A DNA stretch of 64,000 bases from CAZYSK01 sp964649415 (lineage in GTDB: Bacteria > Chloroflexota > Anaerolineae > B4-G1), in assembly GCA_964649415.1 (NCBI GenBank), contig CAZYSK010000014.1, positions 36,999-100,998 on the forward strand, read 5' to 3'. The notes under the pieces are model-generated. The model saw only the letters and a list, made by a program, of their open reading frames with translations, was not told where the DNA came from and did no database searches. The position numbers were made by a program, and so were the translations under genes. The first letter of the stretch is position 1; each line of letters begins with the position of its first letter. Shown piece after piece: positions 29,734 to 38,747 of the stretch.

Positions 29734-32700
29734 ATGAGATTTGCCAAACCCGCCCGTCTGGCTCTCTGCCTGACCGTCCTGCTGGGCAGCCTGGCCTGGC
29801 CCACGCCAGCGCGCGCCCAGGGCGGCGGCAGCGACGGCCACGGCACCTACTGGCGGCACTACAACACCGCCAACAGCGATCTGTCCTCCAACAACATCTG
29901 CGCCGTCGCCTACACCGAGGACCCGGTAGTGGACATCGATGTCCCCGGCCTGTGGATCGGCACGGATGAGGGCCTAAGCTACACCAACGGCCGCGATTGG
30001 GTGAACTACACCGTCGCCAACAGCGACATCCCCACCAATACCGTCCAGGCCATCATCCATGGACAGCGGACGGGCGAGCTATGGATCGCCACGGCATCCG
30101 GCGTGGCCCGTCTGGACTATGGTTCCACCCCCCGCGACCGTGGTGACGACGCCTGGGAGGTCTTCACACCCGCCGACGGCCTGCCTGCCGCCGACGCGCT
30201 CAGCCTGGCCCTGGGGCGCGAGGGGGAGCTGTGGGCGGGCACCGCCGGGGGCGTGGCCCGCTACGACGGCGCGACGTGGCGGGCCTATACCGATGGCCTG
30301 CCGGCCCCCGAGATTCGCGACCTGGCCTATGACGCCGGACGAGACGGGATATGGATCGCCACCGGTGACGGCGTTGGCTTGCTCGACCTGGCCTCCGAGA
30401 CCTGGACCACCTACCAATCTACCCATTCCCAATCTACACCCCTACCTTCCAACGACGTGCGCGCCCTGGCCGTGAACAGCGGCGGGGACGGCAGGGTGTG
30501 GATAGGCACCGCCGGTGGATTGGCTACCCTATCCCGCGACGACACTTGGGAGACCTGGATCCCCCGTCAAAGGCCCGGCCTGCCCAAATACCCCATTACC
30601 GACCTCTCCCTCAATCCCACTGGGCGCTATCTGTGGATAGCCACCGACGGCGGCGGCGCCAGCCGTTACGATATTCTCGCCGATCACTGGACCCGCCTCA
30701 ATACGTTGGGCTCTGACCTGCCCGACGACCACGTGCAGATAGTTCTTGCTTCCCACGAAAACACCGCCTGGTTGGCGACTCCTGCGGGACTGAGCGGGGT
30801 GGAACGCCCCTGGGAGACGCACAGTTTTTACGCCCCCCGCGTCCCCGGCCGGCTGCCCGGAAGCCGAGTGCAGGCTGGGTGGACCGACCCGCATACAGGT
30901 GCAATCTGGGTAGCGACGGACAGCGTCGCCGGTCAAGGCTGCGGGGTGAGCCGCTCTGACGACGGCGGTGCGACGTGGCAGACCTTCACCACTGCCCAGG
31001 GCTTGGGGGATAACGACGTCAGGGCGGTGTGGGGGGATGGGGCGGGCGCCGTCTGGGTCGGTACGGCTGACGGGGTGAGCCGCTCAGACGACGGCGGTGC
31101 GACGTGGCAGACCTTCACCGCTGACCACGGCTTGGGATCCAACTCCGTCTCGGCGGTGTGGGGAGATAGGGCGGGCGCCGTCTGGGTCGGCACGTATGGC
31201 GGCGGGGTGAGCCGCTCTGACGACGGCGGTGCGACGTGGCAGACCTTCACCGCTGACCACGGCTTGGGAGATAACTCCGTCACGGCGGTGTGGGGGGATG
31301 GGGCGGGCGCCGTCTGGGTCGGCACGTATGGCGGCGTGAGCCGCTCTGACGACGGCGGTGCGACGTGGCAGACCTTCACCGCTGACCAGGGCTTGGGATA
31401 CAACTCCGTCTCGGCGGTATGGGGGGATGGGGCGGGCGCCGTCTGGGTCGGCACGTATGGCGGCGTGAGCCGCTCTGACGACGGCGGCGCATCCTGGCAG
31501 ACCTTCACCACTGACCAGGGCTTGGGATCCAACTCCGTCTCGGCGGTGTGGGGGGATGGGGCGGGCGACGTCTGGGTCGGGACGTATAGCGGCGGGGTGA
31601 GCCGCTCTGACGACGGTGGTGCCACGTGGCAGACCTTCACCAGTGCCCAGGGCTTGGGGTCTGACTCCGTCAGGGCTGCGTGGGGGGACGGAGCAGGCGC
31701 CGTCTGGATCGGCACGTATGGCGGCGGCGTGAGTCGCTCTGACGACGGCGGTGCCACGTGGCAGACCTTCACCAGTGCCCAGGGCTTGGGATCTGACTCC
31801 GTCAGGGCGATGTGGGGAGATGGAGCAGGCACTGTCTGGGTCGGCACAGATGGCGGCGGCGTGAACCGCTCAGACGACGGCGGCGCCACATGGCAGATCT
31901 TCACCGGTGCCCAGGGCTTGGGGTCTGACTCTGTCAGGGCAATGTGGGTAGACGGGGCGGGCACAGCCTGGGTCGGCACGTATAGTGGGGTGTTCCGCTC
32001 TGACGACGGCGGGGCAACCTGGCAGACCCTTGCCACGGCGCAGGACTTGGGAGACAACTCCGTCAGCGCGGTGTGGGAGGATGGAGCAGGCGCCGTCTGG
32101 GTCGGCACTTGGGGCGGCGGGGTGAGCCGCTCAGACGACGGCGGTGTGACCTGGCAGACCTTGACCACTGACCTGGGCTTAGGGTCCGACTACGTCTGGG
32201 CTGCGTGGGGGGATGGGGCAGGCGCCGTCTGGGTCGGCACGTATGGCGGGGTGAACCGCTCAGACGACGGCGGTGCGACGTGGCAGACCTTCACCACTGC
32301 ACAGGGCTTGGGATCTAACTCCGTCAGAGCGGTGTGGGGGGATGGGGCGGGCGCCGTCTGGGTCGGCACGTATGGCGGGGTGAGCCGCTCAGACGACGGC
32401 GGCACGACCTGGCAGACCTTCACCACTGCACAGGGCTTGGGGTCTGACGACGTCTGGGCGGTGTGGGGGGATGGGGCAGGCACGGTCTGGGTCGGCACGT
32501 ATGGCGGGGGCGTGAGCCGCTCAGACGACGGCGGCGCGACCTGGCAGACCTTCACCACTGCACAGGGCTTGGGATCTAACTCCGTCAGAGCGGTGTGGGG
32601 GGATGGGGCGGGCGACGTCTGGGTCGGTACGGCTGACGGGGTGAGCCGCTCAGACGACGGCGGCACGACGTGGCAAACCTTCACCACTGCCCAGGGCTTG

Positions 32701-35700
32701 GGGCCTTACTCCGTCAGGGCTGTGTGGGGAGACGGAGCAGGCACCGTCTGGGTCGGCACGGCTGAGGGGATGAGCCGCTCAGATGACGGCGGCGCCACAT
32801 GGCAGACCTTCACCACTGACCAGGGCTTGGGGGCCAACTCCGTCTGGGCGGTGTGGGGGGACGGAGCAGGCGCCGTCTGGGTCGGCACGTATGGCGGCGG
32901 GGCGAGCCGCTCGGACGACGGCGGTGCCACGTGGCAGACCCTCACCACTGCCCAGGGCTTGGGGTCCAACTCCGTCTTGGCGGTGTGGGGGGATGGGGCG
33001 GGCGCCGTCTGGGTCGGCACGGATGGCGGCGGCGTGAGCCGCTCAGACGACGGCGGCGCCACATGGCAGACCTTCACCACTGACCAGGGTTTGGGGTCTA
33101 ACGACGTCTGGGCGGTGTGGGGGGATGGGGCAGGCGCCGTCTGGGTCGGCACGGATGACGGCGTGAGCCGCTCAGACGACGGCGGCGCCACATGGCAGAC
33201 CTTCACCGCGGACCAGGGCTTGGGGTCTGACTCCGTCAGGGCTGCGTGGGGGGATGGGGCAGGCGCCGTCTGGGTCGGCACGTATGGCGGCGGCGTGAGC
33301 CGCTCAGACGACGGCGGTGTGACCTGGCAGACCTTCACCACTGCCCAGGGCTTGGGGTCTGACTCTGTCAGGGCAATGTGGGGGGATGGAGCGAGCACCG
33401 TCTGGGTCGGCACGGATGGCGGCGGGGTGAGCCGCTTGTCTTTGGGCATCGGCGCGGTTCCCGCGGTAGGATGGCTGAAGCCGGCACCACTGAGTGATGG
33501 ATCCCTGTTCCGCCTGGTGAATGTCGGTGGGTTCGAGGGCCGTTTCGTGGGACTGGATCTGGCCCCAACCGGCGGCTCCGACCGAATGGAATATGCCGTT
33601 GTGCTTTCTCCTTCGGCGCCAGGCCGGGTCTTCAGCGCCACCTTTGGTGCCGGCGAGATCGGCGCGGCGCGCATCGCGCCAGTTTTTTTTGGCACCGGGT
33701 TCATGCGGCTGCCCCCTGGCGAATACACACTCTCACTCACAGCAACGGATCTGCTTGGACAATCCACAACCACGGCTCGAACCATCAGAGTCTTATCCGC
33801 GGCCTGGCTTCTGGCGGGTGTCTCGGCAGCCCTGGCGATGGTTGGCACTGCCGCTGTCTCGCTGTGCCGTTATCCTTCTTATGCCGTGGAGTGGTCGGCA
33901 GCCAGGGATTACCCTTTACAACAAATCATCCCCTTAGTCGCGCCGGCAAGGCAATCCGTCAACCACGAAACGCTGGAGCCGGCGCTGCGGGAGGTGGAGG
34001 CGCTCTCCACCGCTGACCAGGTCCAGGTCGCGCTGAACGGATTGGTCGAGCGCGGGCTGATGCGGCACGAGGAGGATGGCGGGTATCGCTTCGTCTCCCC
34101 GGTGGCTGCCCGACTTCACCGCCGACTCCAGCAACGGCACATCGCCGCGCTCTCCGAACGCGTCCGCACGCAGCACCCGCTGTACGCGCGCACGCGGGGC
34201 TTCTTCGCCCAGGCCCGCTTCGGCATGCGCGAGATCAGCGCCGAGGAATTTCTCCTCGCTCCCCAGGGCGAAGATCACCCGCAGGCGGGCTACGGGCCGA
34301 TGTACGCGCGGCTGGTCGCCGGTAGCGCGCCCACGGCCGACGACTTCACCGCCGTGTGCCAGGCCACCCGGCGGCATTGCGGCGCGGACGGCGATCTGAC
34401 CCACCGGGTGGCGCTGGTGATCAGCGACCGGCGGCCGAGGCCCTGGGCACGCTACCGGCTGTACGAGATCCGCCAACGGGAGGGCCTGGCGATCGTGCCG
34501 TTGGACATCGCCCTCTTCGGCCAGGTCAAGCCCGACCGCAGCGCCAACGACATCCTGGCCGCCGAGATCGACCAGGCGACCGGGCGGCAGAACCTGTACA
34601 CCATCAGCGGGCCGGTGAGTGGGGATCTCTCGTTTTTTGGGCGCGAGCGGGTGCTGGAGGAGATCGTCGACCTGCTGGATACTGGGCAGCCGGTGGGCGT
34701 GTTTGGCTTGCGCAAGGTGGGCAAGACCTCGCTCATCCAGCGGCTGCAGGGGCGGCTGGCTCAGCGGCGGCCGATCGCCTTCGTGGACACCCAAGGCACG
34801 GTCCGCCAACAGAGCGTGTGGCCGCTGTACCCGGCCATCGTGGCCTCACTGGTGGACCATCTAAGACACACGCGGCCCGAGTTGACGCTGCCCGAGTTAC
34901 GCCTGTGGCCGGGGATGGGGCCGCCCTCACCTTCTGTGGCTGAGGACTTCCTGCACGATCTAGCCGCGATCCACGCCGCGCTGGGACGGCCGAGGGAACA
35001 GGAGCGCACCCTGGTGATCGTGGACGAGGTAGACCGGCTGCCGCCGGCAGGGGGGACGCCGGGTTACGAGGGCTTCGCCGCACTGTTTGGACAGTTGCGG
35101 GAGGCCAACCAGCAGGCGCGGATGCTGGACTTCCTGCTCGTGGGAGTCGATCCCTCGCTCAACCGGCGGGAACGATGGACCGATCACGACAACGAGCTGT
35201 ACCAGGCGCTGCACGAGGTGTGGATGCCGCCGATGGCGGCCGACGACGTACAGGAGATGATCGTGAGTTTGGGCCTGCAGATGGGCGTGCACTACGAACG
35301 CGAGGCGCTGGCGGTATTGACCCAGTCCGGCGGCGGGCAGCCGTTCGTCACGCGGCAGATGTGCGGCCTGGCAGTGGAAGGGCGGCTGGACCACGGGGAG
35401 ATCACCGTCACGGCCGAGCAGGCGCGGGAAGCGGTGGATGAGTTCATGTCCCGGGCAGCCTACCTGGGCCAGCTATGGCACACGCGATTGGACCAGACAC
35501 AGCGGCGGATGCTGCGGATGCTGGCGCAGGCACCGGGACCTGTCTCACGGACACGGCTGCTGCCCGCAATGCAGCGCCAGGAGGCATTGGCCGCGCTGCA
35601 CGGGCTGGAGGAGTACACGCTCGTACGTCGCGACGAACCTGGCTACACCATCGCCTGGGGCGTGTTCCGGGATTGGATCCGCTGGGTGGAACTGGGACTG

Positions 35701-35709
35701 GAAACGTAG
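29734..35709 (+). CDS. Giant propeller receptor with cytoplasmic P-loop ATPase (1991 residues)
   Basis: A signal peptide (1-29, ending ARAQ) is followed by two-component-regulator-type propeller repeats (LWIGTDEGL, LWIATASGVA, LWAGTAGGVA; residues 35-390). Residues about 401-1235 are 19 near-identical 42-44-residue repeats, each with an Asp-box (RSDDGGATW) and a propeller motif (VWVGTYGG). A Y_Y_Y-like beta domain precedes one membrane span near 1350-1375. The cytoplasmic part has a winged helix (LVERGLMRHEEDGGYRFVSP), then an ATPase with Walker A VFGLRKVGKTSLIQ near 1655 and Walker B LVIVDEVDRLPP near 1760, and a final winged helix. The layout copies hybrid two-component sensors but with an ATPase in place of histidine kinase. 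I prefer the ATG at 29734 to the GTG at 29719. Confidence 0.9.
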   Translation: MRFAKPARLALCLTVLLGSLAWPTPARAQGGGSDGHGTYWRHYNTANSDLSSNNICAVAYTEDPVVDIDVPGLWIGTDEGLSYTNGRDWVNYTVANSDIPTNTVQAIIHGQRTGELWIATASGVARLDYGSTPRDRGDDAWEVFTPADGLPAADALSLALGREGELWAGTAGGVARYDGATWRAYTDGLPAPEIRDLAYDAGRDGIWIATGDGVGLLDLASETWTTYQSTHSQSTPLPSNDVRALAVNSGGDGRVWIGTAGGLATLSRDDTWETWIPRQRPGLPKYPITDLSLNPTGRYLWIATDGGGASRYDILADHWTRLNTLGSDLPDDHVQIVLASHENTAWLATPAGLSGVERPWETHSFYAPRVPGRLPGSRVQAGWTDPHTGAIWVATDSVAGQGCGVSRSDDGGATWQTFTTAQGLGDNDVRAVWGDGAGAVWVGTADGVSRSDDGGATWQTFTADHGLGSNSVSAVWGDRAGAVWVGTYGGGVSRSDDGGATWQTFTADHGLGDNSVTAVWGDGAGAVWVGTYGGVSRSDDGGATWQTFTADQGLGYNSVSAVWGDGAGAVWVGTYGGVSRSDDGGASWQTFTTDQGLGSNSVSAVWGDGAGDVWVGTYSGGVSRSDDGGATWQTFTSAQGLGSDSVRAAWGDGAGAVWIGTYGGGVSRSDDGGATWQTFTSAQGLGSDSVRAMWGDGAGTVWVGTDGGGVNRSDDGGATWQIFTGAQGLGSDSVRAMWVDGAGTAWVGTYSGVFRSDDGGATWQTLATAQDLGDNSVSAVWEDGAGAVWVGTWGGGVSRSDDGGVTWQTLTTDLGLGSDYVWAAWGDGAGAVWVGTYGGVNRSDDGGATWQTFTTAQGLGSNSVRAVWGDGAGAVWVGTYGGVSRSDDGGTTWQTFTTAQGLGSDDVWAVWGDGAGTVWVGTYGGGVSRSDDGGATWQTFTTAQGLGSNSVRAVWGDGAGDVWVGTADGVSRSDDGGTTWQTFTTAQGLGPYSVRAVWGDGAGTVWVGTAEGMSRSDDGGATWQTFTTDQGLGANSVWAVWGDGAGAVWVGTYGGGASRSDDGGATWQTLTTAQGLGSNSVLAVWGDGAGAVWVGTDGGGVSRSDDGGATWQTFTTDQGLGSNDVWAVWGDGAGAVWVGTDDGVSRSDDGGATWQTFTADQGLGSDSVRAAWGDGAGAVWVGTYGGGVSRSDDGGVTWQTFTTAQGLGSDSVRAMWGDGASTVWVGTDGGGVSRLSLGIGAVPAVGWLKPAPLSDGSLFRLVNVGGFEGRFVGLDLAPTGGSDRMEYAVVLSPSAPGRVFSATFGAGEIGAARIAPVFFGTGFMRLPPGEYTLSLTATDLLGQSTTTARTIRVLSAAWLLAGVSAALAMVGTAAVSLCRYPSYAVEWSAARDYPLQQIIPLVAPARQSVNHETLEPALREVEALSTADQVQVALNGLVERGLMRHEEDGGYRFVSPVAARLHRRLQQRHIAALSERVRTQHPLYARTRGFFAQARFGMREISAEEFLLAPQGEDHPQAGYGPMYARLVAGSAPTADDFTAVCQATRRHCGADGDLTHRVALVISDRRPRPWARYRLYEIRQREGLAIVPLDIALFGQVKPDRSANDILAAEIDQATGRQNLYTISGPVSGDLSFFGRERVLEEIVDLLDTGQPVGVFGLRKVGKTSLIQRLQGRLAQRRPIAFVDTQGTVRQQSVWPLYPAIVASLVDHLRHTRPELTLPELRLWPGMGPPSPSVAEDFLHDLAAIHAALGRPREQERTLVIVDEVDRLPPAGGTPGYEGFAALFGQLREANQQARMLDFLLVGVDPSLNRRERWTDHDNELYQALHEVWMPPMAADDVQEMIVSLGLQMGVHYEREALAVLTQSGGGQPFVTRQMCGLAVEGRLDHGEITVTAEQAREAVDEFMSRAAYLGQLWHTRLDQTQRRMLRMLAQAPGPVSRTRLLPAMQRQEALAALHGLEEYTLVRRDEPGYTIAWGVFRDWIRWVELGLET
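30939..33440. repeat. Tandem coding repeat, 19 copies of about 126-132 bp
   Basis: Within the propeller receptor the unit encoding SRSDDGGATWQTFTTAQGLG..VWVGTYGG recurs 19 times, with a truncated twentieth ending in SRLSLGIG. Units differ mainly by a one-residue length change (GTYGG versus GTYG/GTAD) and a few substitutions. Nucleotide identity between copies is very high by eye, which implies recent duplication or gene conversion. Confidence 0.95.
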
Positions 35710-35754
35710 GACGGAATACGCAGCACGCAACACGTCATCGAAAGGAGCGACCCG

Positions 35755-37452
35755 GTGTTGAACTACAACCCCTACAACTACCACGTGGCAGTGCGGGACG
35801 ACGCGATGTTCTTCGGTCGAGAGAAGACCATCGCGCGGCTGGTAGGCGGGCTGGGAGCGCCGGTGCCCATCTCGGCGGCGGTGTTCGGGGGGCGGCGGTC
35901 CGGCAAGACGAGCCTGCTGAGCAAACTGACCCGGGTGCTGGGCGGCCAGGCGTGGGCTGCCGGGGAGCGGCGATTTGTGCCGTGCCGCCTCGACCTGCAA
36001 CGCGGGCGGGCGCTGACGTGCAGCGACGACTTCTTCCTGTGGGTGCTGGAGGAGTTGGGCGAGACGTGGGAGCTAGAGCGGGGCTTGGAGCGAGGGCTAA
36101 TCGTCGAGGCATTGCAGATCCGCTACCGGGGCACGGCAGCGCGAGGGCCGGTGGACGCGTTCGTGCGCGCCTTTCGATCGCTGGACACGCGCGGCGAGCG
36201 CATGCGGCTGGTGATCCTGATCGACGAATCAGAGCACATCCTGACCGTCGAGTGGGGCGACGACCTGCGCCCCAACCTGCGGAGCCTGCTCACGAACAGC
36301 CAGATCGTCGAGGATGTGGCGCTGGTGATGGCGGGGTCCACGCAGATGTACACCAAGGTGACCGAGCGCGACTCGCCGCTGGAGAACGTCCTGGATCGCT
36401 ACTGCCTGCCCACGCTGTCGCGCGAGGCGATGCTGGCACTGGCGCGCCAGCCCAACGAGGGCCGGCTCCCGGAGGACGTGGCCGAGGAAGTGTGGCGGCA
36501 GACTGGGGGGCAGCCGTGTATGGCCCAGTACATCCTGCACGAGCTGTGGGACGAACTGGAGGGAGAACTGGCGGACGCGACGGCGGATGACGTACGGACG
36601 GTGGCCGAGACCTTCGACGAGCGGACGCGGCACTTCTCGACGTGGACAGAGACGCTGGGGCCGGCGGGCCTGGCGGTCTACCGCTTCCTGGCAGAGCAGG
36701 ACAAGGCCGTGGACTACCCGGCGATCCGGCAGCGCTTCCCCGACATGGACGCCACCGCGCTGCAGGGCACGGTCGACGCGATCCTGTATCACGGGCTGAT
36801 CCACTGCCAGGGGCGAGGAAGAAGGCGGCGGTACCAGATCGCGGGGCGCATGTACCGCGACTGGTTCCTGGCGGCCGGCAAGGTGGGCGTGCCCGAGCGG
36901 GCCGAGGTCCCGGAGGCGCCGGCAGAGCCGCAGATGGTCGTGCACGGCGACTACGTGGCCGGGGACAAGCCCGTCGCCGCAGACCAGCGCGAGCAAGAAG
37001 TGCACGGCCCGCAGACCAACGTCGCGGGCGGCGTCGAGGGGCCGGTGCTCTCAGGCACGTTCGAGGGTCCGGTCGCCGTGGGCGGCGGGGAAGCGGTGGA
37101 TATGCGCGAGGTCCAGGGAGCGGTGTACAAGCCCAGTGGGCCGGTGGAGCAGCAGTTTGGCGACCGCATTACAATCCATACGGATGGCAACGTCCTGGTC
37201 GGATCCGGGCCAGGGGAAACGCTCGACATGGCACCCTCGCCCGAGGCGTCCCGGCTGCACCGTATCCTCAAGTCCCGCCTGAACCTGGGCGAGTTCAAGA
37301 CGCTGTGCTTCGACCTGGGCGTGAACTACGACAGCCTGGGCGGGGAGGGGTTGAGCGGCAAGGCCCGCCAACTGGTGCTGTTCTTGCAGAAGCGCGAGGC
37401 GCTGTCGGAGTTAGTGGAGTGGCTGCGGCGGGAGCGGCCGGATATAGTGTGA
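35755..37452 (+). CDS. P-loop ATPase with beta-rich linker and C-terminal effector-associated/Death-like domain
   Basis: Residues 1-370 are an ATPase related to that of the upstream receptor: MFFGREKTIARLV, Walker A FGGRRSGKTSLLSKL near 43-57, Walker B LVILIDESEH near 155, then a winged-helix region. Residues about 390-485 are short beta units of the type MVVHGDYVAGDK and GPVLSGTFEGPVAVGGG, which often separate sensor and effector parts in conflict proteins. Residues 490-565 (SRLHRILKSRLNLGEFKTLC, then FDLGVNYDSLGGEGLSGKAR and a leucine-rich helix) match the Death-like effector-associated adaptor domains of bacterial conflict systems. It starts at GTG 35755 with AAGGAGC upstream, 45 bp after the receptor gene. 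Confidence 0.88.
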   Translation: MLNYNPYNYHVAVRDDAMFFGREKTIARLVGGLGAPVPISAAVFGGRRSGKTSLLSKLTRVLGGQAWAAGERRFVPCRLDLQRGRALTCSDDFFLWVLEELGETWELERGLERGLIVEALQIRYRGTAARGPVDAFVRAFRSLDTRGERMRLVILIDESEHILTVEWGDDLRPNLRSLLTNSQIVEDVALVMAGSTQMYTKVTERDSPLENVLDRYCLPTLSREAMLALARQPNEGRLPEDVAEEVWRQTGGQPCMAQYILHELWDELEGELADATADDVRTVAETFDERTRHFSTWTETLGPAGLAVYRFLAEQDKAVDYPAIRQRFPDMDATALQGTVDAILYHGLIHCQGRGRRRRYQIAGRMYRDWFLAAGKVGVPERAEVPEAPAEPQMVVHGDYVAGDKPVAADQREQEVHGPQTNVAGGVEGPVLSGTFEGPVAVGGGEAVDMREVQGAVYKPSGPVEQQFGDRITIHTDGNVLVGSGPGETLDMAPSPEASRLHRILKSRLNLGEFKTLCFDLGVNYDSLGGEGLSGKARQLVLFLQKREALSELVEWLRRERPDIV

Positions 37453-37475
37453 GAATGGTACGACTGACGGGGAAG

Positions 37476-37530
37476 GGTTGGAGGTTAGAGGTTGGAGGTT
37501 AGAGGTTGGAGGTTGGAGGTTGGAGGTTGG
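37476..37530. repeat. 7-bp tandem repeat (GGTTGGA/GGTTAGA), about eight copies
   Basis: Heptamers GGTTGGA and GGTTAGA follow one another just after the stop of the ATPase-EAD gene. They do not encode a plausible protein in any frame. Confidence 0.9.
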
Positions 37531-37554
37531 AGAATTGAGAATGGAGTGACCGGG

Positions 37555-37687
37555 GGTGCGGGCAGGATGCCCGCGGTCCATTGGGACGTAATCAGCCTGA
37601 GTGAACATGGTGCGGGCAGGATGCCCGCGGTCCGTTGGGACGTGATCGGTTTGGGAGAACACGGTGCGGGCAGGATGCCCGCGGTCC
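37555..37687. repeat. 54-bp tandem repeat with GC hairpin core, two full copies and a third core
   Basis: Copies start at 37555, 37609 and 37663. Each begins with a 25-bp core containing GCGGGCA-GGA-TGCCCGC (7-bp stem, 3-nt loop), followed by a less conserved spacer. The third core ends 19 bp before the patatin start codon, so a hairpin could affect translation or terminate upstream transcripts. Confidence 0.9.
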
Positions 37688-37706
37688 AAGGGGCAGGAGG
37701 TGAGTG

Positions 37707-38747
37707 ATGGCTGAGGCAAAGGCTTCGCGGGCTCTGGTGCTCTCCGGCGGCGGGGGGCGGGGGGCCTATCACGTCGGCGTGTTGCGCTTCCTCGAGGAGC
37801 ACGAGTGGTATCCCGATGTCGTCGTCGGCACGTCTATCGGGGCGGTGAACGGGGCGGCGATCGCGTCCGGCCACACGGCGCACTCGCTGTGGTCGTTGTG
37901 GCGGCGATTGAAGACTGACGACGTGCAGCGTCGCGCGTGGGACCTGTTCTCGCTGGACAAATGGGACCATCTGCTGGATACCAGCCCCCTGCGCCGGACG
38001 CTGCTGGACGAGGGCTGGATCGACCCGGCGCGGATCAACGCCCGGCCGCCGTCCACGCACCTGCGCATCACGGTGGTCGAGATGGAGACAGGCCGGCTGC
38101 GCGTCTTCGGCAACAGCCCCGACTCCTCGGCGGGCGGGCACTGCGAGCACGTGGACATCACGATAGACCACATCCTGGCCAGTTGCAGCATCCCGTTGGT
38201 CTACCCGCCCACCAAGATCAGTGACGTATTCTTCTGGGACGGCGGGACGGTGGCGAACACGCCGCTGGGCCCGGCCATTGACGCCGGTGGCCGGGACATC
38301 GTGGTAGTGTTGATGACGCCCTGGGAAGACGAGGGGAGCCGCCCGCGATACACCCCTGTCGAGGGGGTGCAGGGGCTTCTGGCAGCGGCCCAGGCCGCCT
38401 TCGAGTGGGCGCTGCTGGCCTCCTTCCAGGCCGACCTGAAGCTCTTCCATCGCACCAACCAGGTGGTCCGGCTGGCGATCGAGAACGCCCAACTGCGGGC
38501 GGAGAACGCGGCGCTGGAAACCCAACTGCGCGGGCAGACCAAGCCTTTCGAGGCAGGGGAGCCCACCGAGCCGGCACACCAGGATATCCAGGAGCCGGTC
38601 ATCATCTCGCCTCAGCGCCCGATTCCGCTGACAAACATCATCCGCTACATCCCCGACAACCACGAGGGCCTGTACCGCATGGGCTATGAGGACGCCAGAG
38701 CGGCCTGGGCGCGGGCGGGGAGGGCGGTGGAGGGAGCCGCAGAGTGA
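37707..38747 (+). CDS. Patatin-like phospholipase
   Basis: The 346-residue protein hydrolyses acyl ester bonds of phospholipids by a Ser-Asp dyad, on family grounds. LVLSGGGGRGAYHVGVLRFL at 11-30 is the oxyanion GGGxRG motif. VVVGTSIGAVNGAAI near 38-52 carries the GxSxG nucleophile. VFFWDGGTVANTPLGPAI near 173-190 gives the DGG acid. All catalytic residues are intact. The C-terminal 120 residues include a short coiled coil (RLAIENAQLRAENAALETQL). There is no signal peptide, so it acts on the inner membrane from the cytoplasm if at all. The ATG at 37707 has GGCAGGAGGTGAG upstream. It overlaps the nitrilase gene by 4 bp. Confidence 0.92.
   Translation: MAEAKASRALVLSGGGGRGAYHVGVLRFLEEHEWYPDVVVGTSIGAVNGAAIASGHTAHSLWSLWRRLKTDDVQRRAWDLFSLDKWDHLLDTSPLRRTLLDEGWIDPARINARPPSTHLRITVVEMETGRLRVFGNSPDSSAGGHCEHVDITIDHILASCSIPLVYPPTKISDVFFWDGGTVANTPLGPAIDAGGRDIVVVLMTPWEDEGSRPRYTPVEGVQGLLAAAQAAFEWALLASFQADLKLFHRTNQVVRLAIENAQLRAENAALETQLRGQTKPFEAGEPTEPAHQDIQEPVIISPQRPIPLTNIIRYIPDNHEGLYRMGYEDARAAWARAGRAVEGAAE

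Noticed and set aside
30933..33848. Three long minus-strand frames opposite the propeller repeats (Pro/Thr/Ser-rich repetitive products)
   Set aside because: They are the antisense of the 19 coding repeats; their repetitiveness comes from the plus-strand gene, which has a signal peptide, domains and a ribosome site.
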